From Pseudonocardia endophytica (GTDB lineage: Bacteria; Actinomycetota; Actinomycetes; Mycobacteriales; Pseudonocardiaceae), in the NCBI RefSeq assembly GCF_004339565.1, contig NZ_SMFZ01000002.1:124001-188000 (forward strand): a stretch of DNA of 64,000 nucleotides, given 5' to 3'. Positions 15,287 through 24,596 of the stretch are shown in pieces; the first letter of the stretch is position 1, and each line of letters opens with the position of its first letter. Under the pieces are notes generated by a model. The model was not told where the DNA came from, made no database searches, and was given only the letters and a program-made list of their open reading frames with translations. A program made the translations under genes and the position numbers.

Positions 15287-16212
15287 GCGCTGGATCCACC
15301 CACCCCACCGGCTACGCGAGCTCCGCCGGTGTCCGTCCCCCGGCTTCCACCCGGAACGGGTACGCCGCGGGCCGGCTGACCGTCCACTCCGACCCGGCGC
15401 AGCTCGCACCGGTCAGCCGGGCGTTGCGCGGTGCCGGGCGCAGGATCGCGCTGATCCCGACGATGGGCGCGTTGCACGAGGGGCACCGCGAGCTGATCCG
15501 GCACGCCAAGCGGGTGCCCGGCGCGATCGTGCCGGTCGTCTCGATCTTCGTGAACCCGCTCCAGTTCGGACCGAACGAAGATCTCTCCCGCTACCCCCGC
15601 CCGCTCGAGGCCGATCTCGAAGCCTGCCGGGAGGAGGGCGTCGAGCTCGTCTTCACCCCGCAGGTCGAGGACATGTACCCGCCGGGGGCCGACACGACGG
15701 TCGACCCGGGCGTGCTCGGGACCGAGCTGGAGGGCGCGTCGCGGCCGGGGCACTTCGCCGGTGTGCTGACGGTCTGCTCGAAGCTGTTCCACGTCGTCGG
15801 CCCGGACGTGGCGATGTTCGGCGAGAAGGACTACCAGCAGCTCGTGCTGATCAAGAAGATGGTGCGCGACCTGCAGTTCCCGCTGTCGATCGTCGGCGTC
15901 CCCACGGTGCGCGAACCGGACGGGCTCGCGCTGTCCTCGCGCAACGTCTACCTCTCCGACGACGACCGGGCGCGCGCCACGCTGCTGTCCCGCGCGCTGG
16001 CCGAGGGGGCCGGCGTCTCGGCCCGTGGCCCGGAGGCCGTGCTGGAACGTGCCCGCGAGTTGCTCGCCGCCGAGCCGGACGTCGACGTCGACTACCTGGA
16101 ACTCCGTTCGCCCGACCTCGGGCCGGCGCCCGACCACGGCGAGGCCCGCCTGCTCGTCGCCGCCCGTCTCGGGACGACCCGCCTGATCGACAACTGCGCC
16201 GTCGCCCTCTAG
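15283..16212 (+). CDS. panC: Pantoate-beta-alanine ligase
   Basis: 309 residues; joins pantoate and beta-alanine with ATP to give pantothenate. The HIGH-like motif PTMGALHEGH is at 59-68 and the KMSKS-like ALSSRN is near 214. GEKDYQQL and the dimer segments are intact. The GTG at 15283 overlaps the upstream stop and has GGAGG nearby. The first 30 residues are extra and variable, as in mycobacteria. panD starts 8 nt after the stop. Confidence 0.95.
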   Translation: MSAGSTHPTGYASSAGVRPPASTRNGYAAGRLTVHSDPAQLAPVSRALRGAGRRIALIPTMGALHEGHRELIRHAKRVPGAIVPVVSIFVNPLQFGPNEDLSRYPRPLEADLEACREEGVELVFTPQVEDMYPPGADTTVDPGVLGTELEGASRPGHFAGVLTVCSKLFHVVGPDVAMFGEKDYQQLVLIKKMVRDLQFPLSIVGVPTVREPDGLALSSRNVYLSDDDRARATLLSRALAEGAGVSARGPEAVLERARELLAAEPDVDVDYLELRSPDLGPAPDHGEARLLVAARLGTTRLIDNCAVAL

Positions 16213-16220
16213 GAGGAGCC

Positions 16221-16628
16221 GTGTACCGCACGATGATGAAGTCCAAGATCCACCGGGCGACCGTCACCCAGGCCGACCTGCACTACGTCGGGTCGGTGAC
16301 GATCGACGCCGACCTGATGGCCGCGGCCGACCTGCTCGAGGGCGAGCAGGTGACCATCGTGGACATCACGAACGGGGCCCGCCTGGAGACCTACGCGATC
16401 ACCGGGGAGCCGGGGTCCGGCGTGATCGGGATCAACGGGGCGGCCGCACACCTGGTGCACCCCGGCGACCTGGTCATCCTGATCTCCTACGGCTCCTACG
16501 ACGAGGCGGAGCTCGCGTCCTACCGCCCGCGCGTCGTGTTCGTCGACGGCGACAACCGGATCGCCGATCTCGGCTCCGACCCGGGCCGGGCTCCGGAGGG
16601 ATCGGGCCTGCTCTCGAGCGCGGTCTGA
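16221..16628 (+). CDS. panD: Aspartate 1-decarboxylase (pyruvoyl enzyme)
   Basis: 135 residues. Makes beta-alanine from aspartate. Self-processing should occur between Gly24 and Ser25 in YVGSVTIDADL, creating the pyruvoyl group; TNGARLETY and GAAAHLVHPGD are conserved. GTG at 16221 has AGGAGGAGCC directly upstream. It lies in the panC-panD-coaX run. Confidence 0.95.
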   Translation: MYRTMMKSKIHRATVTQADLHYVGSVTIDADLMAAADLLEGEQVTIVDITNGARLETYAITGEPGSGVIGINGAAAHLVHPGDLVILISYGSYDEAELASYRPRVVFVDGDNRIADLGSDPGRAPEGSGLLSSAV

Positions 16629-16629
16629 G

Positions 16630-17436
16630 GTGCATCTCTGCATCGACATCGGCAACACCCAGATCGCGCTCGGTCTCTACGGCGCGGCCGACGAGCAGAT
16701 CGGACCGGTCCCGGCGCACGGGTGGCGGATGCGCACCGAGCCGCGGATGACGGCCGACGAGCTGGAGCTGGCCGTGCGCGGCATGCTCGGCGACCTCGCG
16801 CCGTCGGTGACCGGGATCGCGGCGCTGTCCACGGAGCCGTCGCTGGCCCGCGAGCTGCGCGTGATGCTGGAGCGACGGGCGCCGGCCATCCCGACCCTGA
16901 TCGTCGGGCCCGGGGTGCGCACCGGCGTCCCGCTGCTCGTCGACCATCCCCGCGAGGTCGGGGCGGATCGTGTGGTGAACACGCTCGCCGCGCACCACCT
17001 GTTCGGGACCACCTGCGTGTGCGTCGACTTCGGCACGTCGACGAACATCGACGTCGTCTCCGCGCGCGGGGAGTTCCTCGGCGGCGCGCTGGCCCCCGGC
17101 ATCGAGATCTCGATGGAGGCGCTCGCGACCCGGGCGGCTGCGCTGCGCTCCGTCGAGCTCGTCGCGCCGCCCACGGTGATCGGCAAGAACACGGTGGAGT
17201 GCCTGCAGGCCGGCGTCGTCTACGGGTTCGCGGGCCAGGTCGACGGGCTGGTGCGGCGGATCGTCGCCGAGCTGGGCCCGTCCGCCGCGCCGGTGACGGT
17301 GCTGGCCACCGGCGGCCTCGCCCCGCTGATGGACGGCTGCTCGGACACGATCGAGCACTACGTGCCGGATCTGACGCTGTTCGGGCTGCGGCTGACGCAC
17401 CTCCGCAATCAGCGCCGTCCCGCCGCCGTCGGCTGA
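16630..17436 (+). CDS. coaX: Type III pantothenate kinase
   Basis: 268 residues; phosphorylates pantothenate, the first step to CoA. ASKHA-fold motifs are present: DIGNTQ (6-11), GADRVVN, VDFGTSTNID and GGALAPGIEIS. GTG at 16630 begins one base after the panD stop, so the three genes from pantoate to phosphopantothenate are co-translated. Confidence 0.93.
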   Translation: MHLCIDIGNTQIALGLYGAADEQIGPVPAHGWRMRTEPRMTADELELAVRGMLGDLAPSVTGIAALSTEPSLARELRVMLERRAPAIPTLIVGPGVRTGVPLLVDHPREVGADRVVNTLAAHHLFGTTCVCVDFGTSTNIDVVSARGEFLGGALAPGIEISMEALATRAAALRSVELVAPPTVIGKNTVECLQAGVVYGFAGQVDGLVRRIVAELGPSAAPVTVLATGGLAPLMDGCSDTIEHYVPDLTLFGLRLTHLRNQRRPAAVG

Positions 17437-17466
17437 CCGGCGGGAAATCGCCTCGGAACTCCTCGA

Positions 17467-17472
17467 TAGCCT
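17467..17472 (+). promoter_or_regulatory. -10 box of a leaderless promoter for lysS
   Basis: TAGCCT six nt before the GTG at 17479, in the 42-nt gap after coaX. Confidence 0.4.
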
Positions 17473-17478
17473 TCCGGC

Positions 17479-18978
17479 GTGAACAGTTCCGCGCCGACCC
17501 CCGACGATCTTCCCGAGCAGATGCGGGTCCGCCGGGACAAGCGTGCGGACATGCTGGAGGCCGGGTACGAGCCATACCCGGTCGAGGTGCCCCGCACGCA
17601 CACTCTCAAGCAGGTCCGCGACGCGCACCCCGACCTCCCGGTGGACACCGCGACCGGCGAGGAGGTCGCCGTCGCGGGACGGGTGTTCTTCTTGCGCAAC
17701 ACCGGAAAGCTCTGCTTCGCGACGTTGCGCGAGGGCGACGGCACCGAGCTACAGGCGATGCTGAGCCTCGACCGGGTCGGCGAGGACGAGCTGGCCCGGT
17801 GGAAGTCGACCGTCGATCTCGGTGACTTCGTGCTCGTGCGCGGAGAGGTGATCACGTCGCGCCGCGGCGAGCTCTCGGTCTCGGCCGCGGAATGGTCGAT
17901 GGTGTCCAAGGCCGTGCGCCCGCTGCCGGTCCAGTACCGCGAACTGTCCGAGGAGAACCGCGTCCGGCAGCGCTACGCGGACCTGATGGTGCGACCCCAG
18001 GCGCGGGAGACCGTCCGGATGCGGTCGGCGATGTTGCGCGAGGTCCGTGCGTTCCTCGACGCCCGCGACTACGTCGAGGTCGAGACACCGATCCTGCAGC
18101 TGCAGCACGGCGGGGCGACCGCGCGCCCGTTCGTCACTCACGCGAACGCGCTGGACACGGATTTGTATCTCCGTATCGCGCCGGAGCTGTTCCTGAAGCG
18201 TTGTGTGGTCGGCGGAGTGGAACGCGTCTTCGAGATGAACCGGGTGTTCCGGAACGAAGGGATCGATTCGACCCACTCGCCGGAGTTCGCGATGCTCGAG
18301 GCGTACCAGGCCTACGCCACTTACGACGACATGGCAGAACTCACCCGTGAGTTGATACAGGAAACTGCGCGTGCGCTGTTCGGCTCCACAGTGGTCCGCC
18401 ACGCGGACGGCACCGAACACGATCTGGGGGGTTCGTGGCGCTCGGTCACATTGCACGGTGCCGTCTCGGATGCGGTCGGTAGTGATGTGACGCCGGACAC
18501 GGGTATCGAGGACCTGCAGAAGATCGCCGATCGCTTCGAGGTTCCTCTGAAGGATTCGCTCGGCGCGGGCGAGATCGTCCTGGAGTTGTTCGAGAAGCTC
18601 GTCGAACACACGCTCGTGGAGCCGACCTTCGTCCGCGACTATCCGGTCGAGGTCCGTCCGCTCACGCGGGCCCATCGCGACGATCCGCGGCTCACCGAGG
18701 CATGGGATCTGATGGTCTTCGGGACCGAGGTGGCGACCGCGTATTCCGAGCTCGTGGATCCCGTGGAGCAGCGGGAACGGTTGTACGCCCAGTCGTTGCG
18801 GGCGGCGGCCGGTGATCCCGAGGCGATGCAGCTCGACGAGGACTTCCTGCGCGCCATGGAGTACGGGATGCCGCCCACCGGCGGGTTGGGAATGGGCGTC
18901 GACCGGCTCTTGATGACGCTGACCGGACTCGGTATCCGGGAGACGATCCTCTTCCCTCTGGTTCGTGGCGAATCGTGA
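17479..18978 (+). CDS. lysS: Lysyl-tRNA synthetase, class II
   Basis: 499 residues. The N-terminal OB-fold anticodon-binding domain occupies about 60-160. The class II catalytic domain follows, with motif 2 FEMNRVFRNEGIDSTHSPEF and motif 3 GLGMGVDRLLMTLTG near the C-terminus. Charges tRNA-Lys. Position before lsr2 and clpC matches mycobacteria. From about 18150 onward the gene uses noticeably more T- and A-ending codons than its neighbours, without any frame change. Confidence 0.95.
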   Translation: MNSSAPTPDDLPEQMRVRRDKRADMLEAGYEPYPVEVPRTHTLKQVRDAHPDLPVDTATGEEVAVAGRVFFLRNTGKLCFATLREGDGTELQAMLSLDRVGEDELARWKSTVDLGDFVLVRGEVITSRRGELSVSAAEWSMVSKAVRPLPVQYRELSEENRVRQRYADLMVRPQARETVRMRSAMLREVRAFLDARDYVEVETPILQLQHGGATARPFVTHANALDTDLYLRIAPELFLKRCVVGGVERVFEMNRVFRNEGIDSTHSPEFAMLEAYQAYATYDDMAELTRELIQETARALFGSTVVRHADGTEHDLGGSWRSVTLHGAVSDAVGSDVTPDTGIEDLQKIADRFEVPLKDSLGAGEIVLELFEKLVEHTLVEPTFVRDYPVEVRPLTRAHRDDPRLTEAWDLMVFGTEVATAYSELVDPVEQRERLYAQSLRAAAGDPEAMQLDEDFLRAMEYGMPPTGGLGMGVDRLLMTLTGLGIRETILFPLVRGES

Positions 18979-19178
18979 TCGGCGCCTGATCTCCTCCTGA
19001 TCGGCCCGGGTCCACGATCGGGTCGGATTGGCGGGCGCCCGTCCCGCTGTGTCGCGGCGCAACTCGACAATGGTCGAAGAATTCGGTTATCGTGGTTTTC
19101 GGACGGCGTCGGCGCCCTGTTCGCCAGAACGCGGTCGCTTCGGTTATCAGATACCAGCGTTGAAGGAGGTTTGCGACC

Positions 19179-19520
19179 GTGGCACAGATTCGCGAGGTGC
19201 GTCTCGTCGACGATCTCGACGGCGACGTCGCCGACGAGACGATCGAGTTCGCCTTGGACGGTAAGAACTACGAGATCGACCTGACGACGGCCAATGCGAA
19301 GAAGCTTCGCGACGTGCTGTCCGACTATGTGGCAGCCGCACGGCGAGCCGCCTCCGGTCGTCGTCGTGGAAGCTCCTCGAACGCCGCGGCGCGCAGGCCC
19401 GCGGTCGATCGCGAGCAGAACCAGGCCATTCGCGAGTGGGCTCGTAAGCGCGGGATGAAGGTCTCCGACCGCGGGCGGATTCCGGCCGACGTTCTCGAGG
19501 CCTACCACCAGGAGAACTGA
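19179..19520 (+). CDS. lsr2: Lsr2 nucleoid-associated xenogeneic silencer
   Basis: 113 residues. The N-terminal dimerisation domain (1-60, with VRLVDDLDGDVADETIEF) is followed by a basic linker and the C-terminal DNA-binding domain with the AT-hook-like RGRIP at about 98-102. It coats AT-rich horizontally acquired DNA. GTG at 19179 has AAGGAGG upstream. The 200-bp gap before it (18979-19178) is comparatively A/T-rich and holds the promoter region but no gene. Confidence 0.95.
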   Translation: MAQIREVRLVDDLDGDVADETIEFALDGKNYEIDLTTANAKKLRDVLSDYVAAARRAASGRRRGSSSNAAARRPAVDREQNQAIREWARKRGMKVSDRGRIPADVLEAYHQEN

Positions 19521-19697
19521 ACACGGGCGTTCGCCCGCCGTGATCCGGCGGGCCGAATTGCGACCGCGCCACGGGCCCGTCGACGACGTCGGCGGGCTCG
19601 TTCGCGTTTCGGGGTTAGGCTGGCCTCAGCAAGTGGGTTCGACGCGCCGCGGGTGCCGCCGTCCCGCGTCTCGCCGAGAGCCTGAGGAGGCCGTCGC

Positions 19698-20537
19698 ATG
19701 GCACGTCGCCCCGTCACGGAGCTGGAGGTGCTGCGCACCGAACAGCTGACCCCGCACATGATCCGCATCGTGGCCGGGGGGTCAGGGCTCGCCGCGTTCC
19801 CGGACACGCCGCACACCGACCGCTACGTCAAGATTGTCTTTCCGCGCCCCGGCGTCGAGTACCCGGAGCCGTTCGACATGGACGCGATCCACGAGTCGTT
19901 CCCGCGCGAGCAGTGGCCCGCCCTGCGGACGTACACGGTCCGGTCGCTGGACCACGCCGCCGGCGAGATGGTGATCGACTTCGTGTACCACGGCGACGTC
20001 GGGCTCGCCGGCCCGTGGGCGGCCGGCGCCAAGCCCGGCGACCGCTTCCATCTGCTGGGCCCCGGCGGCGCCTACGCGCCGGCCGACGAACCGGACTGGC
20101 ACCTGCTCGTCGGCGACGACGCCGCCCTGCCCGCGATCGGGGCAGCGCTCGAGCGGCTGCCGGAGGGCTCCCGCGCCGTCGCCGTCGTCCAGGTCGGATC
20201 GGACGCGGACGAGTACCCGCTGCCCGCGGGCGGCGGGGTCGACGTCCGGTGGCTCCACCGTGACGACGCGGCAGGTGATCCCGACCACACCCAGTTGGTC
20301 GAGGCAGTTCGTGCGGTCGAGTTCGGGGACGGTCGCGTGCAGGCGTTCGTGCACGGCGAGGCCGTCGCCGTCCGGGAGGTGCGCAGGCACCTGCTGCGCG
20401 AGCGCGGCGTGGAGCGCGACGACCTGTCGGTCTCCGGCTACTGGCGTCAGGGGCACGCGGACGAGGAGTTCCGCGAGCTCAAGGCCGCCGAGCGGGCCCG
20501 CGAACAGGCCGAGGACCAGGCCGCCACCACGGGCTGA
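19698..20537 (+). CDS. Siderophore-interacting FAD protein (SIP/ViuB family)
   Basis: 279 residues, ferredoxin-reductase-like. The flavin-binding RTYTVRSLD is at about 76-84, the NAD(P)-site GDDAALPAIGAAL at about 138-150, and the family C-terminus SGYWRQGHADEEFRELK is present. It should reduce ferric siderophores in the cytosol and release iron. ATG at 19698 follows TGAGGAGGCC. The 177-bp gap after lsr2 contains the promoter region. Confidence 0.88.
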   Translation: MARRPVTELEVLRTEQLTPHMIRIVAGGSGLAAFPDTPHTDRYVKIVFPRPGVEYPEPFDMDAIHESFPREQWPALRTYTVRSLDHAAGEMVIDFVYHGDVGLAGPWAAGAKPGDRFHLLGPGGAYAPADEPDWHLLVGDDAALPAIGAALERLPEGSRAVAVVQVGSDADEYPLPAGGGVDVRWLHRDDAAGDPDHTQLVEAVRAVEFGDGRVQAFVHGEAVAVREVRRHLLRERGVERDDLSVSGYWRQGHADEEFRELKAAERAREQAEDQAATTG

Positions 20538-20646
20538 GAAACCCGACCTGTTCGCCCGCAGGGAACACCGGCGGGTGTACCCCGTGTTACCGCTGGTGGG
20601 ACGTCTCGGGCCCGTCAGGTGGAGGCGCCGGACCCCCGGCGACCGA

Positions 20647-20652
20647 TACAGT
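20647..20652 (+). promoter_or_regulatory. Probable -10 box upstream of clpC
   Basis: TACAGT in GATACAGTGG, the best -10 match in the 249-bp gap before clpC. It gives a leader of about 130 nt. I found no clear ClgR operator. Confidence 0.35.
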
Positions 20653-20786
20653 GGTATGCGGACGTCCGCAGACGGGGACGTCCGGCGCGGTGTCACGCGA
20701 GGGCGCAGTGCTGGTTCCGGGAGACCGGAGCCGGGCGGAGATGCTGGTCGCGCCGTACGTGAGGCGCAGCAGGCAAGGAGTGCGAA

Positions 20787-23336
20787 TTGTTCGAGAGGTT
20801 CACCGACAGAGCTCGACGTGTTGTCGTCCTGGCCCAAGAAGAGGCCCGGATGCTCAACCACAACTACATCGGGACCGAGCACATCCTCCTTGGCCTGATC
20901 CACGAGGGCGAAGGGGTCGCCGCGAAGGCGCTCGAGTCGCTCGGGATCGCCCTGGAGGGCGTGCGGCAGCAGGTCGAGGAGATCATCGGCCAGGGTCAGC
21001 AGGCGCCGTCCGGGCACATCCCGTTCACGCCGCGGGCGAAGAAGGTCCTGGAGCTGTCGCTGCGCGAGGCGCTGCAGCTCGGCCACAACTACATCGGCAC
21101 CGAGCACATCCTGCTCGGCCTGATCCGCGAGGGTGAGGGCGTCGCCGCCCAGGTCCTCGTGAAGCTGGGTGCCGACCTGAACCGGGTGCGCCAGCAGGTG
21201 CTGCAGCTGCTCTCCGGTTACCAGGGCAAGGAGCCCCAGGAGTCCGGCACGGGCGGTCGTGGCGAGGGCACGCCGTCGTCGTCGCTGGTGCTCGACCAGT
21301 TCGGTCGCAACCTCACCCAGCAGGCCCGCGAGGGCAAGCTGGACCCGGTCGTCGGCCGGGAGAAGGAGATCGAGCGGATCATGCAGGTCCTCTCCAGGAG
21401 GACCAAGAACAACCCGGTCCTGATCGGAGAGGCCGGCGTCGGCAAGACAGCCGCCGTCGAGGGCCTGGCGCAGGGCATCGTCAAGGGCGAGGTCCCGGAG
21501 ACGCTCAAGGACAAGCAGCTCTACACGCTGGACCTGGGCTCGCTGGTCGCCGGTTCCCGCTACCGCGGTGACTTCGAGGAGCGCCTCAAGAAGGTGCTCA
21601 AGGAGATCCGCACGCGCGGCGACATCATCCTGTTCATCGACGAGATCCACACCCTGGTGGGTGCGGGTGCCGCCGAGGGTGCGATCGACGCGGCGTCGAT
21701 CCTGAAGCCGATGCTCGCCCGCGGTGAGCTGCAGACGATCGGCGCGACCACGCTCGACGAGTACCGCAAGTACGTCGAGAAGGACCCGGCCCTGGAGCGC
21801 CGCTTCCAGCCGATCCAGGTCGCCGAGCCGACCGTCACGCACACCATCGAGATCCTCAAGGGTCTGCGTGACCGGTACGAGGCGCACCACCGCGTCACGA
21901 TCACCGACGGCGCGCTGGTCTCCGCGGCCACGCTCGCCGACCGGTACATCAACGACCGCTACCTCCCGGACAAGGCGATCGACCTGATCGACGAGGCCGG
22001 GGCCCGGATGCGCATCCGCCGGATGACCGCTCCGCCGGACCTGCGCGAGTTCGACGAGAAGATCGCGAACGTGCGCCGGGACAAGGAGTCGGCGATCGAC
22101 GCGCAGGACTTCGAGCGGGCCGCGCACCTGCGCGACTCGGAGAAGACCCTGCTCGGCGAGAAGGCCGAGCGCGAGAAGCAGTGGAAGTCCGGTGACCTGG
22201 ACGTCGTGGCCGAGGTCGACGACGAGCAGATCGCCGAGGTCCTGGGCAACTGGACCGGCATCCCGGTCTTCAAGCTGACCGAGGAGGAGACGACCCGTCT
22301 GCTCCGCATGGAGGAGGAGGTCCACAAGCGGATCATCGGCCAGGAGGACGCCGTCAAGGCCGTCTCCCAGGCGATCCGCCGGACCCGTGCCGGCCTGAAG
22401 GACCCGAAGCGCCCGTCCGGCTCGTTCATCTTCGCCGGCCCGTCCGGTGTCGGTAAGACCGAGCTGTCCAAGGCGCTAGCGAACTTCCTGTTCGGCGACG
22501 ACGACGCGCTCATCCAGATCGACATGGGTGAGTTCCACGACCGCTACACCGCCTCGCGGCTGTTCGGTGCCCCTCCCGGGTACGTCGGCTACGAGGAGGG
22601 TGGCCAGCTCACCGAGAAGGTGCGGCGCAAGCCGTTCTCGGTCGTGCTGTTCGACGAGATCGAGAAGGCGCACCAGGAGATCTACAACACGCTCCTGCAG
22701 GTCCTCGAGGACGGGCGCCTGACCGACGGTCAGGGTCGCGTCGTGGACTTCAAGAACACGGTGCTGATCTTCACGTCGAACCTGGGTACCCAGGACATCT
22801 CGAAGGCGGTCGGGCTCGGCTTCTCGTCCGGCAACGACGAGGCGTCGAACTACGAGCGGATGAAGACCAAGGTCAACGACGAGCTGAAGAAGCACTTCCG
22901 CCCGGAGTTCCTCAACCGCATCGACGACATCATCGTCTTCCACCAGCTCACGCAGCCGCAGATCATCGAGATGGTCGACCTCATGATCACCCGGGTGGAG
23001 GGGCAGCTGGCGAACAAGGACATGGCCATCGAGCTCACCGACGACGCCAAGCAGCTGCTGGCCCGTCGCGGGTTCGACCCGGTCCTCGGCGCCCGGCCGC
23101 TGCGCCGGACGATCCAGCGGGAGATCGAAGACCAGCTGTCCGAGAAGATCCTCTTCCAGGAGATCGAGCCCGGTCAGATCGTCCTCGTCGACGTCGAGGG
23201 TCTGGACAAGGACGCCCCCGAGGGCTCCAAGTCCTACGACGACAAGGCGCACTTCACGTTCCGGGGCGAGCCCAAGCCGTCCGCCCCGGTTCCGGATGCG
23301 CCGCCGGCGTCGCTGGCCGGTACCGGGGACGAGTGA
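20787..23336 (+). CDS. clpC: ATP-dependent Clp protease ATPase subunit ClpC1
   Basis: 849 residues. The Clp N domain contains two repeats (about 2-70 and 77-145). D1 has Walker A GEAGVGKT at 214-221, a UVR-type middle section is at about 420-455, and D2 has Walker A GPSGVGKT at 551-558. The ClpP-docking LGF tripeptide is near 677. It unfolds proteins for ClpP1P2 and is the target of cyclomarin-type antibiotics in mycobacteria. Translation starts at TTG 20787 with AAGGAG seven nt upstream. A palindromic terminator follows 41 nt after the stop. Confidence 0.96.
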   Translation: MFERFTDRARRVVVLAQEEARMLNHNYIGTEHILLGLIHEGEGVAAKALESLGIALEGVRQQVEEIIGQGQQAPSGHIPFTPRAKKVLELSLREALQLGHNYIGTEHILLGLIREGEGVAAQVLVKLGADLNRVRQQVLQLLSGYQGKEPQESGTGGRGEGTPSSSLVLDQFGRNLTQQAREGKLDPVVGREKEIERIMQVLSRRTKNNPVLIGEAGVGKTAAVEGLAQGIVKGEVPETLKDKQLYTLDLGSLVAGSRYRGDFEERLKKVLKEIRTRGDIILFIDEIHTLVGAGAAEGAIDAASILKPMLARGELQTIGATTLDEYRKYVEKDPALERRFQPIQVAEPTVTHTIEILKGLRDRYEAHHRVTITDGALVSAATLADRYINDRYLPDKAIDLIDEAGARMRIRRMTAPPDLREFDEKIANVRRDKESAIDAQDFERAAHLRDSEKTLLGEKAEREKQWKSGDLDVVAEVDDEQIAEVLGNWTGIPVFKLTEEETTRLLRMEEEVHKRIIGQEDAVKAVSQAIRRTRAGLKDPKRPSGSFIFAGPSGVGKTELSKALANFLFGDDDALIQIDMGEFHDRYTASRLFGAPPGYVGYEEGGQLTEKVRRKPFSVVLFDEIEKAHQEIYNTLLQVLEDGRLTDGQGRVVDFKNTVLIFTSNLGTQDISKAVGLGFSSGNDEASNYERMKTKVNDELKKHFRPEFLNRIDDIIVFHQLTQPQIIEMVDLMITRVEGQLANKDMAIELTDDAKQLLARRGFDPVLGARPLRRTIQREIEDQLSEKILFQEIEPGQIVLVDVEGLDKDAPEGSKSYDDKAHFTFRGEPKPSAPVPDAPPASLAGTGDE

Positions 23337-23376
23337 CCCGGTAGTTGCGGTGGCCCGTGCGCGGGTCACCAGAGCG

Positions 23377-23425
23377 AACGAAGGGGCCGTTCGGGCAATC
23401 TGATTGCTCGAACGGCCCCTTCGTT
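23377..23425. repeat. Palindromic repeat, CGAACGA family, copy 2 (clpC terminator)
   Basis: 23-nt arms (23377-23399 and 23403-23425) with one mismatch and a 3-nt loop. It lies between the clpC stop and the next start and probably ends clpC transcription. Confidence 0.85.
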
Positions 23426-23453
23426 GCGTCCGGGGGCGGGTGAGGGGGGATCA

Positions 23454-24479
23454 GTGAGCTCGGTGCGGGCGGTGCCGGAGACCGGGTACATGACCGGCGA
23501 CGAGCTCTCCGCCGACGACGCGTGGCACACCGTCCGCCGGTACGGGCTGCGGCACCTGCTGTCCACCGGCTTCGTGCGGTTCCGCTACGGCGACGGGTTC
23601 TCGCACGCCAGGGCGTTCGCGCTGCAGCTGGCCCTGGCGACGGTCCCGCTCGTGATCGCCGGCGCCGGGCTGGCGACGGCGATCGGGGCCGAGTCGTTCT
23701 CCGAGGTGGTCGCGCGGACCGTCGTCGCGATCTCACCGGTGTCCAGCGACGAGCTGGTCGGGCGCGCGGTCGCGGAGAGCGGTGTCCCCGAGCCGGGCGA
23801 GGACGACGATCCGCTGACCGAACGCAGCGAGGTCGTCGTGACGCTCGGGTTGCTGACCGCGTTCGCGGCCGCGACGTCGGCGTTCGCCCAGCTCGAACGC
23901 GGTGCGAACCGGATCTACGGAACCGAGCGGGACCGCCCGGCGCTGCGGAAGTACGTGCGGGCCACGCTCCTGACCGCGACGGCGGGCGTCGCGATGGCCA
24001 CCGGGCTGCTGCTGATCGTGGCCGGTGAGCCGTTCGGGGACGCTCTCGAGCAGGTGTACCGCTGGGGCGACGCCGCCGAGACCGTCTGGGACGTGCTGCG
24101 CTGGCCGGTCGGGCTGGCCGCGCTCGTCGTCGCCGTGACGGCGCTGCTTCGTTTCGCGCCACGACGACGACAACCCGGCCTGAGCTGGCTCGCCGTCGGT
24201 GCGACGGTCACGGTACTGCTCTGGATCTCCGGGTCAGGGCTGCTCGCGCTCTACGTGGTCCTGGCACCGACGTTCGGTGACACGTACGGCCCGCTGACGG
24301 CCGTCATGGCGCTACTGCTGTGGGCGAACCTCACGGGCGTCGCGCTCCTGGCCGGCGTGGCCCTCGCCGCGCAGCTCGAAGCCGTCCGCGTCGGGCAGGA
24401 CGACCCGCGCCTCCCGGACTCCGACGACGACGGTATCCCCGACAAGGTCGACGCCGACCTGGACACCAGCCCCCGCTGA
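23454..24479 (+). CDS. YihY/BrkB-family membrane protein with acidic C-terminal motif
   Basis: 341 residues with about six hydrophobic segments. FSHARAFALQLALATVPL and the later LLLWANLTGVALLAGVALAAQLE are typical of the YihY/BrkB (formerly RNase BN) family, whose biochemical role is unsettled. GTG at 23454 follows a GAGGGGGG ribosome site; a longer frame would begin inside the palindrome. The last 16 residues, beginning DSDDDGIPDKVDADLD, resemble a thrombospondin type-3 calcium-binding motif, which is unusual here. Confidence 0.8.
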   Translation: MSSVRAVPETGYMTGDELSADDAWHTVRRYGLRHLLSTGFVRFRYGDGFSHARAFALQLALATVPLVIAGAGLATAIGAESFSEVVARTVVAISPVSSDELVGRAVAESGVPEPGEDDDPLTERSEVVVTLGLLTAFAAATSAFAQLERGANRIYGTERDRPALRKYVRATLLTATAGVAMATGLLLIVAGEPFGDALEQVYRWGDAAETVWDVLRWPVGLAALVVAVTALLRFAPRRRQPGLSWLAVGATVTVLLWISGSGLLALYVVLAPTFGDTYGPLTAVMALLLWANLTGVALLAGVALAAQLEAVRVGQDDPRLPDSDDDGIPDKVDADLDTSPR

Positions 24480-24596
24480 CCCGCCCTGGCGCCCACCCGA
24501 CCCGAGCCGTGTCGCCGAACACCCACCCGACTGGTGGGGTGTCCCGACCAGGTGCACCCGGTGCGGCGGAGGCCGCGGCGGCCGCGTGGATCCGGG

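Noticed and set aside
20555..20600. A ClgR operator before clpC
   Set aside because: GTTCGCCCGCAGGGAAC is only a weak match to the published CGC-N5-GCG pattern and is far from the -10 candidate.
19782..22325. An 847-residue minus-strand open frame opposite clpC and the SIP gene
   Set aside because: Same shadow effect; it crosses two unrelated genes and has no recognisable domain.
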